From Candidatus Dormiibacterota bacterium (GTDB lineage Bacteria; Chloroflexota; Dormibacteria; CF-121), in the NCBI GenBank assembly GCA_035544955.1, contig DASZZN010000044.1:1-64000 (forward strand): DNA of 64,000 bases. The letters run 5' to 3'. A model generated the notes under the pieces. That model worked only from the letters and a program-made list of their open reading frames with translations, was not told where the DNA came from and ran no database searches. Shown one piece after another: positions 25,026 to 34,830 of the stretch. Within the stretch, counting starts at the first letter, position 1. Each line of letters begins with the position of its first letter. The position numbers and the translations under genes were made by a program.

Positions 25026-26279
25026 CTAACTGGCTGCCGTTGTAATGATGCCGCTCGAAATCTGTAGCACGCGGAGACGGCGGCCGGCGCCTTCGGCGAT
25101 GTAAAGCTTGTCACCCGCGATGCCGATCCCGACCGGATCGAAGATGTCGGCCTTGGTTCCGGGCCTGCCATCACCACTGAATCCAACGGCGCCGGTCCCG
25201 GCAACTGTTGTGATGAGTCCATTTCGGTCGATGCGCCGAATCCGCTGGTTGTTCGAGTCGGCAACGTAGAGATTCCCGGCGGAGTCGAAGGCAAGGCCGG
25301 AGGGATTGTCGAGCTTGGCAGCGGCGGCCGGTCCGCCATCCCCGCCGAAGCCGCACATGCCAGTTCCAGCCACGACGGTCATGACTCGAGCTGGGCTGAC
25401 ACGGACGATCCGGCATCCGCCGATCAGGCTACCCATTGAAGGAACCGGCGCGCCGTCGGCCACGTACAGGTTGCCGGCAGCGTCGAATGCCAGGTAACGC
25501 GGCAACCACGGCCGCACCGGCAGCGACCACGCCTCGAGACTAGTGACCGTCCCATCCGGGGTTATCCGGCGCACCCGAGCATTGTTCGAGTCCGCCACGT
25601 ACAGAGCGCCACTGTGATCGAACGCCAGGCCGAGCGGGCCGAAGAACCCGGCGGCGGTCGCCGGACCGCCATCACCCGAGAAGTTGCCGTTTGGATCGGG
25701 CTGCGAGGGGCTTCGGCTGAGGCCGGTCGGACCGCTCCCGGCAATCGTGGCGATGGTTCCGCTGGAGTCAATCCGCCGGACCCGATCCCCCCAGAAGTCG
25801 GCCACGTAGAGGTTGCCGTGGCGGTCGAAGGCCATGCCCGCAGGCGCCTGAAGATCCGCCTTCGTCGCCCGGCCACCATCGCCGCCTTCCGCAAAAGTGC
25901 CGCTACCGGCCACGATCGCGACGCGCCCATTCGTCTGCAACCGGAAAACACGTAGGGCCGCGTAATCCGAGACGTACACGCTACCGTCGGCTCCGATCGC
26001 AATCCCTTCGGGTTTCATGAACGTATGCTGGGGCACGACGGTTGGGAGGATCTTCGGCGCAGCCGCGCGATGCTGAACCGCCCAGATCTGGACGAACCCG
26101 ATGCTCGCGATCGTGACGAGCGCCAGGCCCAGCGCCAGAACGGCCTGCGGGCGCCGCCAGCGACCGGGATGCTGCTGCCAGGTGCGCGCCGCCCGGTCGA
26201 GAATGTGCCTTGCCTCACTCTCGGGCACCGCGTCTGCCCGCGCGTGAATGTAGTGGCGGAGTTCGTCGACGTTCTTCAT
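25026..26279 (-). CDS. Membrane-anchored NHL-repeat beta-propeller, co-translated with an ECF sigma factor
   Basis: Of the 417 residues, the first ~60 are cytoplasmic (DELRHYIHARADAVPESEARHILDRAAR), followed by one transmembrane helix (AVLALGLALVTIASIGFVQIWAV) and about six NHL repeats outside (each like PSGLAFDSAGNLYVADSNNQRIRRID). ATG overlaps the sigma factor stop as ATGA. The topology, with a short cytoplasmic domain, one helix and an outer sensor, is that of a sigma-factor regulator, although the N-terminus is not a recognised anti-sigma zinc-binding domain. A sensory role is inferred. Confidence 0.8.
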   Translation of the reverse strand: MKNVDELRHYIHARADAVPESEARHILDRAARTWQQHPGRWRRPQAVLALGLALVTIASIGFVQIWAVQHRAAAPKILPTVVPQHTFMKPEGIAIGADGSVYVSDYAALRVFRLQTNGRVAIVAGSGTFAEGGDGGRATKADLQAPAGMAFDRHGNLYVADFWGDRVRRIDSSGTIATIAGSGPTGLSRSPSQPDPNGNFSGDGGPATAAGFFGPLGLAFDHSGALYVADSNNARVRRITPDGTVTSLEAWSLPVRPWLPRYLAFDAAGNLYVADGAPVPSMGSLIGGCRIVRVSPARVMTVVAGTGMCGFGGDGGPAAAAKLDNPSGLAFDSAGNLYVADSNNQRIRRIDRNGLITTVAGTGAVGFSGDGRPGTKADIFDPVGIGIAGDKLYIAEGAGRRLRVLQISSGIITTAAS

Positions 26280-26815
26280 CGCGTCACCTGCTCGCTGGGC
26301 GCCGAATAGCCTGCTAGGGAGCCCTCAAGTCGCCGTAGCGCTTCATAGAGGCGGGTTTTCGCGGTGCCCTCTGGAATGTGAAGTTCGGTCGCGACTGCCT
26401 TAAGCGTCAGGTCTTCGAAGAAGTGCAGAAAGATGACGGCACGCAACTGCGGGGACAGCCTGGCGACCGCGCGCCCAACGTCCAGACTCTGCGTGGCATC
26501 GGGCTGAGGCTCCCGGCTCACGACGTGCTCCGTGAGCGTCAGCCAGCGAACCCATGGACGCCGTCGCCAGCGCAGGCACTCGCGAAGGACGATCCGGCGC
26601 AGCCATGGGCCGAATGCGGATTCCTCCCGCAAGCTTTCCCGACGTTGCCAGGCAATCACAAAGGCCTCCTGGACAGCATCTTCGGCGGCGCTGAGATCAT
26701 GGAGGACAAAGTCCGCGTACTGGAGCATGGAGCGAGCGTATTTCCGCAATGACGCCTCAAAGGCTGTGGAATCATCCAGCTTCTTTCCCTGCTCTTCTTC
26801 CACCATGGCGGTCAC
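26276..26815 (-). CDS. ECF-type RNA polymerase sigma factor
   Basis: The protein is about 179 aa. Region 2 is seen in ARSMLQYADFVLHDLSAAEDAVQEAFVIAWQRRESL. Region 4 is LSPQLRAVIFLHFFEDLTLKAVATELHIPEGTAKTRLYEALRRL, a standard helix-turn-helix. Starts at ATG 26815 or 26806 are both possible. It is directly upstream of the membrane NHL protein with a 4-base overlap, so the pair probably forms a trans-membrane signalling unit. Target promoters are not identified. Confidence 0.88.
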   Translation of the reverse strand: MTAMVEEEQGKKLDDSTAFEASLRKYARSMLQYADFVLHDLSAAEDAVQEAFVIAWQRRESLREESAFGPWLRRIVLRECLRWRRRPWVRWLTLTEHVVSREPQPDATQSLDVGRAVARLSPQLRAVIFLHFFEDLTLKAVATELHIPEGTAKTRLYEALRRLEGSLAGYSAPSEQVTR

Positions 26816-26819
26816 CCTA

Positions 26820-27608
26820 TTAGAGGGCTTGGCGGCCCGGAAAAGTTTGGGCGGCTACCGCAACAGGTTGGCCGTCGCTCGCGCTGATCCGGATCGAACC
26901 AGTGCGGGTCGCCCGCCCGCGCGTCTTCGTCGCCGTCAGCACGCAGCTAACCCGCGGATCGCTGGCGACCCACTTGAGGATGGCCTGGGGCCATGTGCGA
27001 ACGCCAAAAGTCTTGATCACCTCAGGACTCGGCGGCCGCTCGAGCACGCCGTAGCGGGGGGACTATGCGTAAGGACACCCAGACCCAGCTCGGCGGCGAG
27101 TGGGAGGACGCGGCGCTCCGCCTCGCGGCGACGCGGGTTGTATGGAACCTGGACCATGTCGAGGCGCCTGGTGCTCATCAGGTCGCAGAGATCGTCGAAG
27201 CCGCTCGGGTCGTAGTGGGTCGCCTCGGCTGCAACAACCTTCGCCTCCCCTTTCAGCTGCTCGAGCAAAACGGAGTTGCGCCGGCCAGTTGACGAGGTTG
27301 TGCACCTGGTAGATCTCGACCCGGCCGAACAGGCGCAGCGCGTGATTGGCCTGCTCCCGCCCCTCGGTCGGGCTGCTCGTCCAGATCTTGGTGGCGATGA
27401 TCGCCCGATCCCGGCGACCCTTGAGGGCCGTCGCCAACGTCTGCTCCGCCCGACCGTACATGGGCGACGAGTCGAAGAGGTTCATGTCGACCGAGAGCGC
27501 CTCGTCGACGATCGGGGCGCGGTCGTCATCGGTATCGAAGGTCTGCCAGGTGCCCATGCCAATAACCGGCACCTGCAGCGAGGTAAGGCCGAGCTTACGT
27601 CGTTCCAG
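26820..27608 (-). pseudogene. Aldo/keto reductase, broken by two frameshifts
   Basis: Aldo/keto-reductase sequence is spread over three frames. Frame one: [38 protein letters not shown] with the catalytic Tyr, [14 protein letters not shown] and [12 protein letters not shown]. Frame two: [18 protein letters not shown]. Frame three: [37 protein letters not shown]. The breaks map to a T4 tract (plus-strand A run 27267-27270) and a C6 tract (plus-strand G run 27057-27062); single-base changes there would restore one frame. CTG 27608 is the only start matching the family N-terminus. It could be a true pseudogene or an assembly error. Confidence 0.75.
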
Positions 27609-29562
27609 CGGGCTGCTTGAGATTCTCGATCGGCACCGGCTCGATCGGATCAGCTAGGGGGAAGCCGAAGACCTTCGAATAGAAGTAGAGCTCGGCCTCG
27701 AGCGAGCGCTTGATGTTCTTCGCGATGCGGAAACCGTGCTGCTCGCCCTCGAAGGGAATGTAGGCGACCGGCAACCCCTTCTTGCGCAGCGCCGCGACAA
27801 TGAGCTCCGCCTGGTTGGGCGGCACGATCTTGTCCTCCAACCCCTGGAAGAGGATCACGGGCGCGGTGATCCGATCGACGGAGTGGATCGCCGACCGCTC
27901 GCGATAGATGTGTCGATCCTGCGGCCACCGACCCAGCAGGCTCTGGTCATACATCGACTCGAACTTGTGCGTGTCGCTGTGAAACACTTCCAGGTCGCTG
28001 ATGCCGAAATGGCTCGCCCCGGCTTTGAAGAAATCTGTGGAGGTCAGGGCTCGCAGGACCGTGTAGCCGCCGGCGCTTCCGCCGGTGATCGTGACCCGGT
28101 TGGGGTCGACCAGGCCACGTTCGATCAGGTAACGGGCGCCATTGACGGAGTCGTTGACGTCGACCACGCCCCACTGGCCGTTGAGGCGTTGCCGGTATTC
28201 GCGGCCGAACCCGGTGCTGCCACCGTAGTTCACCACCAGATAGGCGAAGCCGCGGGTCGTCCAGAACTGGTCGCTGATGTCGAGCGCATTCGACACCGCG
28301 CTCGTCGGGCCGCCGTGGACGTAAACGATCAACGGCGGGAGCTCGCCGGCAGGTGCGTCGTACTCCGGATTGACCGGCGGATAGAAAAAGGCGTGCGCGG
28401 TGACCCCGCCCTCGGTGGGAAATTCGATCGCCTTCGGCACGGAGATATAGGTTGGATCGACGACGCGTTCGGCGGAACGGCGCAGCAGCTCCACGCTCCC
28501 GCTCTCGAGGTCGAGGGCGATGAGGGTCATCGGCTCGGTTGGTGACCCGGCGATGGTGAACACACGCCCGGAGCGTGCCTGAATGTACGGCGAGAATGCC
28601 GCAAAGGGCGTATGGATCGCATGGAGATGTCCACTCTGCGAGTCGATGGTGGCCAGGTGGGCAACGCCCTTGGATCGGACCTGGCAGACAATGCGACGCT
28701 CGGATTCGAACGCATAGGTCGACATGGCGAATACCCATTGCCCGGCACCGAGCTCGGCGGCCGTTTCTACCACCGGTTCGCCATTTGGTGTGCGCCAGCG
28801 GTACAGGTTCCACCAGCTGGTCCGGTCGGAAACGAAGAACAGCACACCGTCCGGCGACCAGGCGGGTTGGAAGATCGATTCGTGTTCACCTCCGGCGACT
28901 TTGCGAGGTGCGTGGAGCCCGTCCTCGCTCAACTCCGCGACCCAGAGTTCTGTTCCGTCCCACGGCATGTTCGGGTGGTTCCAGGTCAGCCAGCTCAAGT
29001 GCGTACCCGAGGGGCTGACCCGCGGCGAAGCGTAGAAATCGTTGGCCTGGACGAGGGTTCGCGCCGGCGTCTTGCCTATCGGATCGAGACTGACGATGCT
29101 GTTGACCGCCGACGGCAAGTCGGTGGTGTGGTTCTCGCGAACCGCGATCAATCGTTGATGCCGGTGGTCGAAGACGAGATCGGCATGCCGGATGTCTTGC
29201 GCCGGCGTGATGGCGACGGGTGATTTCCCGGGATCCTGCCGGTAGAGACGCTGATCTTTGAAGTTCGAGAACCAGACGGTGCCCTCGCGCACCAGGTAGG
29301 CACCGCCGCCGTACTCGTGCGCGCGGGTGCGCACGTTGTACTCCGCCGGTGTGATGTCCGTGATGCTGCCGCCAGGGCGGCGCCGGACAACGACATTGCG
29401 GCCGGCCTCGGCGGGCCGCTGTTCGACCCAATAGATGTCATCGCCGTCGAGCTGGATCTGGCCGAGTCCAATGACCCCGGCGACGATCGCGTCGGCCGTG
29501 ACAGGCGAGCGCCAGGAGCCATACGGGCCTGTTTGGCGTCGCGTCGACACGGGTCGGGCCAT
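27595..29562 (-). CDS. S9 family prolyl-oligopeptidase/acylaminoacyl-peptidase
   Basis: The 655-residue protein has an N-terminal beta-propeller (about 1-400) with many [11 protein letters not shown]-like blades and a C-terminal alpha/beta-hydrolase domain. [13 protein letters not shown] marks the oxyanion region. [13 protein letters not shown] holds the Ser nucleophile, [11 protein letters not shown] the Asp and FEGEQHGFR the His. ATG 29562 ([17 protein letters not shown]) is chosen; longer readings enter the divergent gene. No signal peptide is seen, so it is probably cytosolic and degrades short peptides. It ends 14 bases inside the aldo/keto reductase pseudogene. Confidence 0.88.
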   Translation of the reverse strand: MARPVSTRRQTGPYGSWRSPVTADAIVAGVIGLGQIQLDGDDIYWVEQRPAEAGRNVVVRRRPGGSITDITPAEYNVRTRAHEYGGGAYLVREGTVWFSNFKDQRLYRQDPGKSPVAITPAQDIRHADLVFDHRHQRLIAVRENHTTDLPSAVNSIVSLDPIGKTPARTLVQANDFYASPRVSPSGTHLSWLTWNHPNMPWDGTELWVAELSEDGLHAPRKVAGGEHESIFQPAWSPDGVLFFVSDRTSWWNLYRWRTPNGEPVVETAAELGAGQWVFAMSTYAFESERRIVCQVRSKGVAHLATIDSQSGHLHAIHTPFAAFSPYIQARSGRVFTIAGSPTEPMTLIALDLESGSVELLRRSAERVVDPTYISVPKAIEFPTEGGVTAHAFFYPPVNPEYDAPAGELPPLIVYVHGGPTSAVSNALDISDQFWTTRGFAYLVVNYGGSTGFGREYRQRLNGQWGVVDVNDSVNGARYLIERGLVDPNRVTITGGSAGGYTVLRALTSTDFFKAGASHFGISDLEVFHSDTHKFESMYDQSLLGRWPQDRHIYRERSAIHSVDRITAPVILFQGLEDKIVPPNQAELIVAALRKKGLPVAYIPFEGEQHGFRIAKNIKRSLEAELYFYSKVFGFPLADPIEPVPIENLKQPAGTT

Positions 29563-29598
29563 TCCCGACAAGGCTACCTGACCCCCTAGACTTGCCGA

Positions 29599-30126
29599 GT
29601 GCGGATCGAGAGTCCGGCGTTTACGGAGCGCGAGATGTGGTCGTTCCTCGATGAGATCGTGGATTTCGAGCGGCGCCGGCTCGCCGATCGGCTGGAAGCT
29701 GACTCGGCCAGGCTGGCGGATCTCGTTCGGGACATTCCAACCAGTTCCGTCGGTGGGTCGGGTGCTGAGTGGACTGGCCACGACATCCTCGCCCACATCG
29801 TCGTCCTGTCGAAGTTCTACGGCGTGCTCACGTCGCAGATCGGCTCCGGCAAACTGGCGGAGCTGGAGTTGCTGCCCCAGGTCAAGCAGCGCGACGTCGC
29901 CAGCGAACAGCTGAGCTCGCTACCGCCCGACCAGTTACTCGCCTTCGCCCAGCGCGATCACCAGCGGACCATCGCCTACCTCCGCTCGGCCGACGCCGAG
30001 GCGATGCGCCGACGGGCGGTCCTCTACGAGGGTTTTTCCATGAGCGCCGAGGAGATCGCCTCGATGCCGCTCTGCGCACACCTCGAACTCCATCTCGATC
30101 AGCTTGAACGGACGTTGCGCCCCTGA
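29599..30126 (+). CDS. DinB-like / maleylpyruvate-isomerase-like protein
   Basis: The 175-residue protein is a helical bundle with EMWSFLDEIVDFERRRLADRLEAD, WTGHDILAHIVVLSKFYGVL (metal-site His) and LCAHLELHLDQLERTL (two His), the DinB_2/MDMPI arrangement. GTG is the start. The stop overlaps the CTG start of the following MaoC gene (CTGA), so they are probably co-translated. The substrate is unknown. Its start is 37 bases from the divergent S9 peptidase start. Confidence 0.7.
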   Translation: MRIESPAFTEREMWSFLDEIVDFERRRLADRLEADSARLADLVRDIPTSSVGGSGAEWTGHDILAHIVVLSKFYGVLTSQIGSGKLAELELLPQVKQRDVASEQLSSLPPDQLLAFAQRDHQRTIAYLRSADAEAMRRRAVLYEGFSMSAEEIASMPLCAHLELHLDQLERTLRP

Positions 30127-30566
30127 CTCGCTACTACGAGGACTTCCAGGTCGGCGAGCTCATCGACCTCGGCAGCATTCAGGTCAGCCAGGCGGACATC
30201 ATCGGGTTCGCGCAGCAGTACGATCCGCAGCCGATGCACCTCGATCCCAACGCGGCGAGCTTCACGATCTACGGCGGGCTGATTGCCAGCGGCTGGCACA
30301 CGGGCGCCCTCTTCATGGGCCTGCTGGTGCGGAACCTGATCGCGCAAACCAGCAGCTTTGGTTCGCCCGGAATGGAAGAGTTGAGCTGGCCGGCTCCGGT
30401 GCGGCCCGGCGATACCCTGACCGGACAGATCGAGGTGCTTGCGGCCCGTAAATCGAACAGCCGGCCGATGGGGATCGTTCGCTGGCGCGGCCACCTGCGC
30501 AACCAGAACGGCCAGCTGGTGATGACCGCCGTCGGCACCAACTTCTTCGGCCTGAAGCCGGCCTAG
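30123..30566 (+). CDS. MaoC-like dehydratase (hot-dog fold), CTG start
   Basis: The 147-residue single hot-dog domain contains RYYEDFQVGELIDLG, QVSQADIIGFAQQYDPQPMHLDP (the hydratase-2 Asp-x4-His region), YGGLIASGWHTGALFMGLLV and WPAPVRPGDTLTGQIEV, all MaoC hallmarks. The first ATG (30234) would remove the catalytic Asp and the whole first strand. CTG 30123, overlapping the preceding TGA as CTGA, is the only suitable codon. It probably hydrates an enoyl-CoA; no CoA pathway partner is adjacent. Confidence 0.85.
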   Translation: MTRYYEDFQVGELIDLGSIQVSQADIIGFAQQYDPQPMHLDPNAASFTIYGGLIASGWHTGALFMGLLVRNLIAQTSSFGSPGMEELSWPAPVRPGDTLTGQIEVLAARKSNSRPMGIVRWRGHLRNQNGQLVMTAVGTNFFGLKPA

Positions 30567-31954
30567 CCGGCGATTCGCGAGAAGAAGACGTCCGTGGGGC
30601 CGTGCCGGCTCGATGGCGTCGCCTGGACGAAAGCCGCCGCGAAGCCGTCGGGTAGGCCAACCAGCCCCATGTAGTCGCCGATGAAGCGGCCGTAGCGGAC
30701 GGCGGGCGCGGAACGCAGATCGAACGGCCCGGCCGCTCGGCGTTCGGTCCAGTGGACGCCGCGATCGCGCGACGTGCTGAACCAGACCTCGGTGTCGAGC
30801 ACCGGGCTGCCTTGCGTGAAATGGCGGAAGTCGTACCAGAGCAATCCGACCGTGGCATCGCCGGCCACCGCCAGCGTGGGTAGAAAGGCTTCGGCCTTCT
30901 CACGCACTACGCGCTGCGGTGCGCGCCAGTGAACCCCGGCGTCCTCGGAGCGAGCGACCTGGATCGTTGAGAAATCCGCGTGGTCTTCGAACCAGGCGAC
31001 GTACACGGCATTGCCAGCCGACGTGGCGGTAATATCCTGGCCGCTGAAACGAAGCTGAGCACCGCTGCCCGGATCGACGGCGTTCGTGTAGGTGAACGTC
31101 GCCGCATCAACCGGTGCCGACCAGGTCTTTCCCTGGTCGGTCGAGCGGATCAGCCGGATCTTGACCGGCAACGGCGGCGGATGCGGCGTGCCAGGCAGCG
31201 AGGGAGCTTCGGCGAAGACATCGAGCAGCACGCCACCGGCGGTCATCAGCAGCTGGTTCTGCTGGGCTTCGTCGTTGCCACTGTAGATCGCGGCCGGGGT
31301 CGACCAGGTGTGGCCCCCATCGCTGGTGCGCGAGAACATCACCTTGTCGACCGACGGCTCGACGCCGCTTAAGACCCGGTAGTCGACCCACACCGCATAC
31401 GCGGTTGCGGGACGCCGCGGATCGGCCAGGATCGCCTCTTTGTCAGGTTGGAGCGGCGGCGCGGTCCCGCTCTCGACGACAACGGGCGCCTCCCAACTGG
31501 CCCCATGATCGCGCGAGACACTCACCACGACGTCGCGAGTGGTACCGGTCGAGGTGGCCGGCTGGGAAGCTAGACCGGCGACATAGATGATGCCGTCCTG
31601 TCCGATCGACACCCAGGGGTCGCTCGTATGGGCGTAGCGGCCACCGGCGCAGCTGAGCAAACCTGGGAGGGCCGATCGACTCCAGGTAGCGCCCCCGTCA
31701 TGGCTGACGGCGACGATTGTGCCCACCGCATTCTCCAGCCAGCTCGCGACCAGCTGCCGTGGATCACCAGGATCGGCCGCGAGCGACGGCTCAGTCGGCG
31801 CCGGCGGCGACGGGCCGGTACAGCCGGCTGCCAGTGGGACCGCACCGCTGATCACGCTTGGCGGAGGCAAGCTTGGCTCGTTCGGCGGCGGGCTGCTGTC
31901 GCAACCGGTGAGTGCGAGCAGCACCCCCAGTGTGGCCGCCCGGCGGGCACGCAT
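30563..31954 (-). CDS. Sialidase-fold (BNR/Asp-box) lipoprotein
   Basis: The protein is 463 aa with a lipoprotein signal (LGVLLALTGCDSS) and a Pro-rich spacer. Its six-bladed propeller is marked by Asp-boxes: VSHDGGATW, VSRDHGASW, RTSDGGHTW, RSTDQGKTW, RSEDAGVHW and TSRDRGVHW. The arginine triad of true sialidases cannot be confirmed by eye, so glycosidase activity is uncertain. It overlaps the MaoC gene end by 4 bases and is transcribed towards it. Confidence 0.83.
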   Translation of the reverse strand: MRARRAATLGVLLALTGCDSSPPPNEPSLPPPSVISGAVPLAAGCTGPSPPAPTEPSLAADPGDPRQLVASWLENAVGTIVAVSHDGGATWSRSALPGLLSCAGGRYAHTSDPWVSIGQDGIIYVAGLASQPATSTGTTRDVVVSVSRDHGASWEAPVVVESGTAPPLQPDKEAILADPRRPATAYAVWVDYRVLSGVEPSVDKVMFSRTSDGGHTWSTPAAIYSGNDEAQQNQLLMTAGGVLLDVFAEAPSLPGTPHPPPLPVKIRLIRSTDQGKTWSAPVDAATFTYTNAVDPGSGAQLRFSGQDITATSAGNAVYVAWFEDHADFSTIQVARSEDAGVHWRAPQRVVREKAEAFLPTLAVAGDATVGLLWYDFRHFTQGSPVLDTEVWFSTSRDRGVHWTERRAAGPFDLRSAPAVRYGRFIGDYMGLVGLPDGFAAAFVQATPSSRHGPTDVFFSRIAG

Positions 31955-31978
31955 AGGCGTGCATCTTAAGTGACGAGC

Positions 31979-34732
31979 CTACGCGCTCATACGCCACGCG
32001 GGCGGCAGCTGCCGCCCCGTGCCGCTCTGGATGCACGATGCCAGCAGCGCCTCCATCGCCTCGTACTCGAGGGGCTTGGAGAAGTAGAAACCCTGGCCTG
32101 CGTTGCAGCCCATCGCGTTCAGCGCGGCCAGCTGATCTTGCCGTTCGATACCCTCCCCAATCGTCATCAAGCCCAGGCTGTTGGCGAGCCCGATGATGGC
32201 GCGCAGGATGGCGCCGTCGGCCATGCCGCGTCCAATGCCGGCCACGAAGGACGCATCCATTTTGAGGATGTCGACCGGGAAGTCCCGCAGGTGCCCGAGC
32301 GACGAGTAGCCGGTGCCGAAGTCGTCGAGCGCGAGGCGGAAGCCAAGGCTCCGGAGTTCCTGCAACGTGCGAGCCACCGGCTCCGTGTCGGCAATCAGCA
32401 CGCTCTCGGTCAGCTCGAGGATCAACGATTGGGGGTCGAGACCGGCGGCGTCGACCGCGTCGACGACTTCCTTGATCAACTCGGGACGCTCGATCTGCCG
32501 CCCGGAGAGGTTGACGCTGATCTGCATCGGCGGCACCGACGGAAAGCGCACCTGCCAGCGGCGCCCGTCGCGGGTCGCCTGTTGCAGCACCCAGCGCCCG
32601 AGGTCGACGATCAGCCCGCTCTGCTCAGCGACACCGATGAAATCTACCGGGGACAGGAGGCCCCGGCGTGGATGGTTCCACCGCACCAGCGCCTCGACGC
32701 TGTGAACCGCGCCGGATTCGAGCATGATCACCGGCTCGTACTGCAACACGAACTGCTTCTCTTCGAGCGCGCTTCGCAGGTCGTGCTCGAGTTCCATCCG
32801 CTCGATCGCCGCGTTCGCCAGCGAGGCCTCGAAGTGGACGAAGCGCGCCTTGCCTTTCGCCTTCGCGATGTACATCGCGACGTCCGCATTCTTGAGGAGC
32901 TCATCCGCCGCCTCCTGCCCCGACACCAGGCCGGCGATGCCAATGCTGGCCCGTATGGAGATCTCCTTCCCTCCAATCGCGAAGGGCGGCAAAAGCTGGC
33001 GCGTGATCCGTTCGGCGACCCGCTCGGCGATCTGCTCGTCCTCCATCCTCTTCAGCAGGACCGCGAATTCGTCACCGCCCAGGCGCGCAACCGTGTCGCC
33101 AGGTCGTAGCGTGGACGCGACGCGAGCACCGACCGCGACCAGTAACTGATCGCCGATGTTGTGGCCCAGCGTGTCATTCACGGCCTTGAAATCGTCGAGA
33201 TCGAGGAAGAGAACCGCGATCCGCCCCTCGGCGCTCCCACTCAAGGCGTGGTCCAGGCCGATCCGGAAGGCAGCCCGGTTGGGCAGGTTGGTGAGCGAGT
33301 CGTGGAACGCCTGGTGCGTGAGCTTTTCTTCCAACGCCTTGCGCTCGCTGACGTCGCGAGTGTTCAGAACGAGGCCGCGGACCGCGGGCAGCTCGAGGAG
33401 ATTGGTGATCGTGATCTCGGCAAGGCAGTAGGAGTCGTCCACCCGCCGCAGCCGGCACTCGGCGGAAATCGGCGGTCCGACGATATTGATGGCCTCGTCG
33501 ATCTTCCGGAGCAGTTGGGTGCGGTCCTCTGGGTGCACCAGGTCTCCGAACGGCTTGCCCAGGAGCTCGTCCTCCTTATACCCGAGGATCCGCTCGACGG
33601 AGGCGCTCTGATACCTGATCGAGCCGTGACGCCCGATAAGCGTAATCACATCCGACGAGTTTTGGACCAGTGCGCGAAAATGCTCTTCCCTCTTGGCGAG
33701 GTCGGCCGCGTTCGCTTCCAGCCGTCGGTTGAGGAGCTGGTTGTCGGTGAGCATCAGGTATTGCCGAAGGACGACGCCCACGATCAGACCCATCACAGAC
33801 CAGAACACCACCGGGTCCAGCTCTCCGGGCAGCGACTCCTCGACGACGGCGACGATGGCCGCCGCCGCGATCGGCACGTAGGGTAGCGCCAGCCAGATCC
33901 GACCGGGTGTGCCATCGCTCGCGGCCGGGCTCGCCGCGCGAGTCGTGGCCGCCCGAAGGCCCGCGATCGCGATCAGCAGGTAGCCGGCGGCCCAGCCAGT
34001 ATCGGTTGGATTGCCGGTTCCGTAGGTGTTGGTGGTCGTCAGGTAGGCGAACGCGCTGTCGGACAGCAGGTTGGCGATCAGCCCTCCGGTCAGCAGGAGA
34101 AAGGGCAGGCGGTTGGCGCGACCGGCCCTGGACGCCACGATCAGCAGGATGGTCGCGATCACGATGTCGCCGGCGGGGTAAGCCAGACCGATCAGTTGCG
34201 ACACCAGACCGCCCGAGCCGGCTCGGTAGACCGTGCCGAGGACCGTCGCCCAGCTGATGATGAAGAGCGAGCCGGCGATGAGGAGCGCGTCCAGGATCGT
34301 CCTGAGCAGGGAGGTGGCTCGGTTGGGCGCCGAGGGGAAGGACAGCACGCCGGCGACCGCGAGCGGCACGGCGGCGAGATATCCGAGATCAGCCAGGGAA
34401 GGGAACGGAGTCTGCTGGGCCTTGACCAGCTCGTAGTACGACCAGACGGCCTGGCCCAGACCCCAGCACAGCGCGGAGGCGCCGATCAGCGCCCAGGCGA
34501 TCCGGGTTCGGCGCTGATGACGCCAGGCGGCGACTCCGCAGGCCGCGGCCGCGACGAGGGCGGCCAGGGTTTCCCCGATGTCGTCGAACCGACGAGTTGC
34601 CGAGCTACCACCCCAGTGGAAGTACAGCCAGGCGGCGAAAAACACGGCAAAGCCAGCCCATCCACTGAGCACGATGAAAAGGCGCCGGTTGCTTGCCATT
34701 CTGGTCGCGGGATCTCCCGCACCTACAGTCAT
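31979..34732 (-). CDS. Membrane GGDEF-EAL protein with PAS domain
   Basis: The 917-residue protein has about nine N-terminal transmembrane helices (to ~residue 330), then a PAS domain (FRALVQNSSDVITLIGRHG), a GGDEF domain with intact RLGGDEFAVLL, and an EAL domain with EALVRWNHP, NLSGRQIE, LELTESVL, DDFGTGYSSL and the late QGFYFSKP. Both cyclase and phosphodiesterase signature residues are retained, so it could make and degrade cyclic di-GMP. The input signal is unknown. ATG 34732 or 34699 may be used. Confidence 0.9.
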   Translation of the reverse strand: MTVGAGDPATRMASNRRLFIVLSGWAGFAVFFAAWLYFHWGGSSATRRFDDIGETLAALVAAAACGVAAWRHQRRTRIAWALIGASALCWGLGQAVWSYYELVKAQQTPFPSLADLGYLAAVPLAVAGVLSFPSAPNRATSLLRTILDALLIAGSLFIISWATVLGTVYRAGSGGLVSQLIGLAYPAGDIVIATILLIVASRAGRANRLPFLLLTGGLIANLLSDSAFAYLTTTNTYGTGNPTDTGWAAGYLLIAIAGLRAATTRAASPAASDGTPGRIWLALPYVPIAAAAIVAVVEESLPGELDPVVFWSVMGLIVGVVLRQYLMLTDNQLLNRRLEANAADLAKREEHFRALVQNSSDVITLIGRHGSIRYQSASVERILGYKEDELLGKPFGDLVHPEDRTQLLRKIDEAINIVGPPISAECRLRRVDDSYCLAEITITNLLELPAVRGLVLNTRDVSERKALEEKLTHQAFHDSLTNLPNRAAFRIGLDHALSGSAEGRIAVLFLDLDDFKAVNDTLGHNIGDQLLVAVGARVASTLRPGDTVARLGGDEFAVLLKRMEDEQIAERVAERITRQLLPPFAIGGKEISIRASIGIAGLVSGQEAADELLKNADVAMYIAKAKGKARFVHFEASLANAAIERMELEHDLRSALEEKQFVLQYEPVIMLESGAVHSVEALVRWNHPRRGLLSPVDFIGVAEQSGLIVDLGRWVLQQATRDGRRWQVRFPSVPPMQISVNLSGRQIERPELIKEVVDAVDAAGLDPQSLILELTESVLIADTEPVARTLQELRSLGFRLALDDFGTGYSSLGHLRDFPVDILKMDASFVAGIGRGMADGAILRAIIGLANSLGLMTIGEGIERQDQLAALNAMGCNAGQGFYFSKPLEYEAMEALLASCIQSGTGRQLPPAWRMSA

Positions 34733-34808
34733 AAGTCAGGGTCGCGGCTTTCCCGCATGGCTTGTATCGCTCGTTGATCGGACTGCGACACGGCCGTTTC
34801 CAGGTTCG

Positions 34809-34830
34809 CCCACCCGACCCTCTCCCGCAA
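34809..34830. repeat. Partial GC-rich hairpin element (copy H2)
   Basis: CCCACCCGACCCTCTCCCGC matches the left half of the dispersed CCCCCACYCTGACCCTCCCCCGC element. It abuts the second repeat family at base 34831. The right half is not present in its usual form. Confidence 0.55.

Noticed and set aside
30563-31954. True sialidase call for the Asp-box lipoprotein
   Set aside because: Asp-boxes only show the propeller fold; the Arg triad and catalytic Tyr/Glu could not be confirmed.
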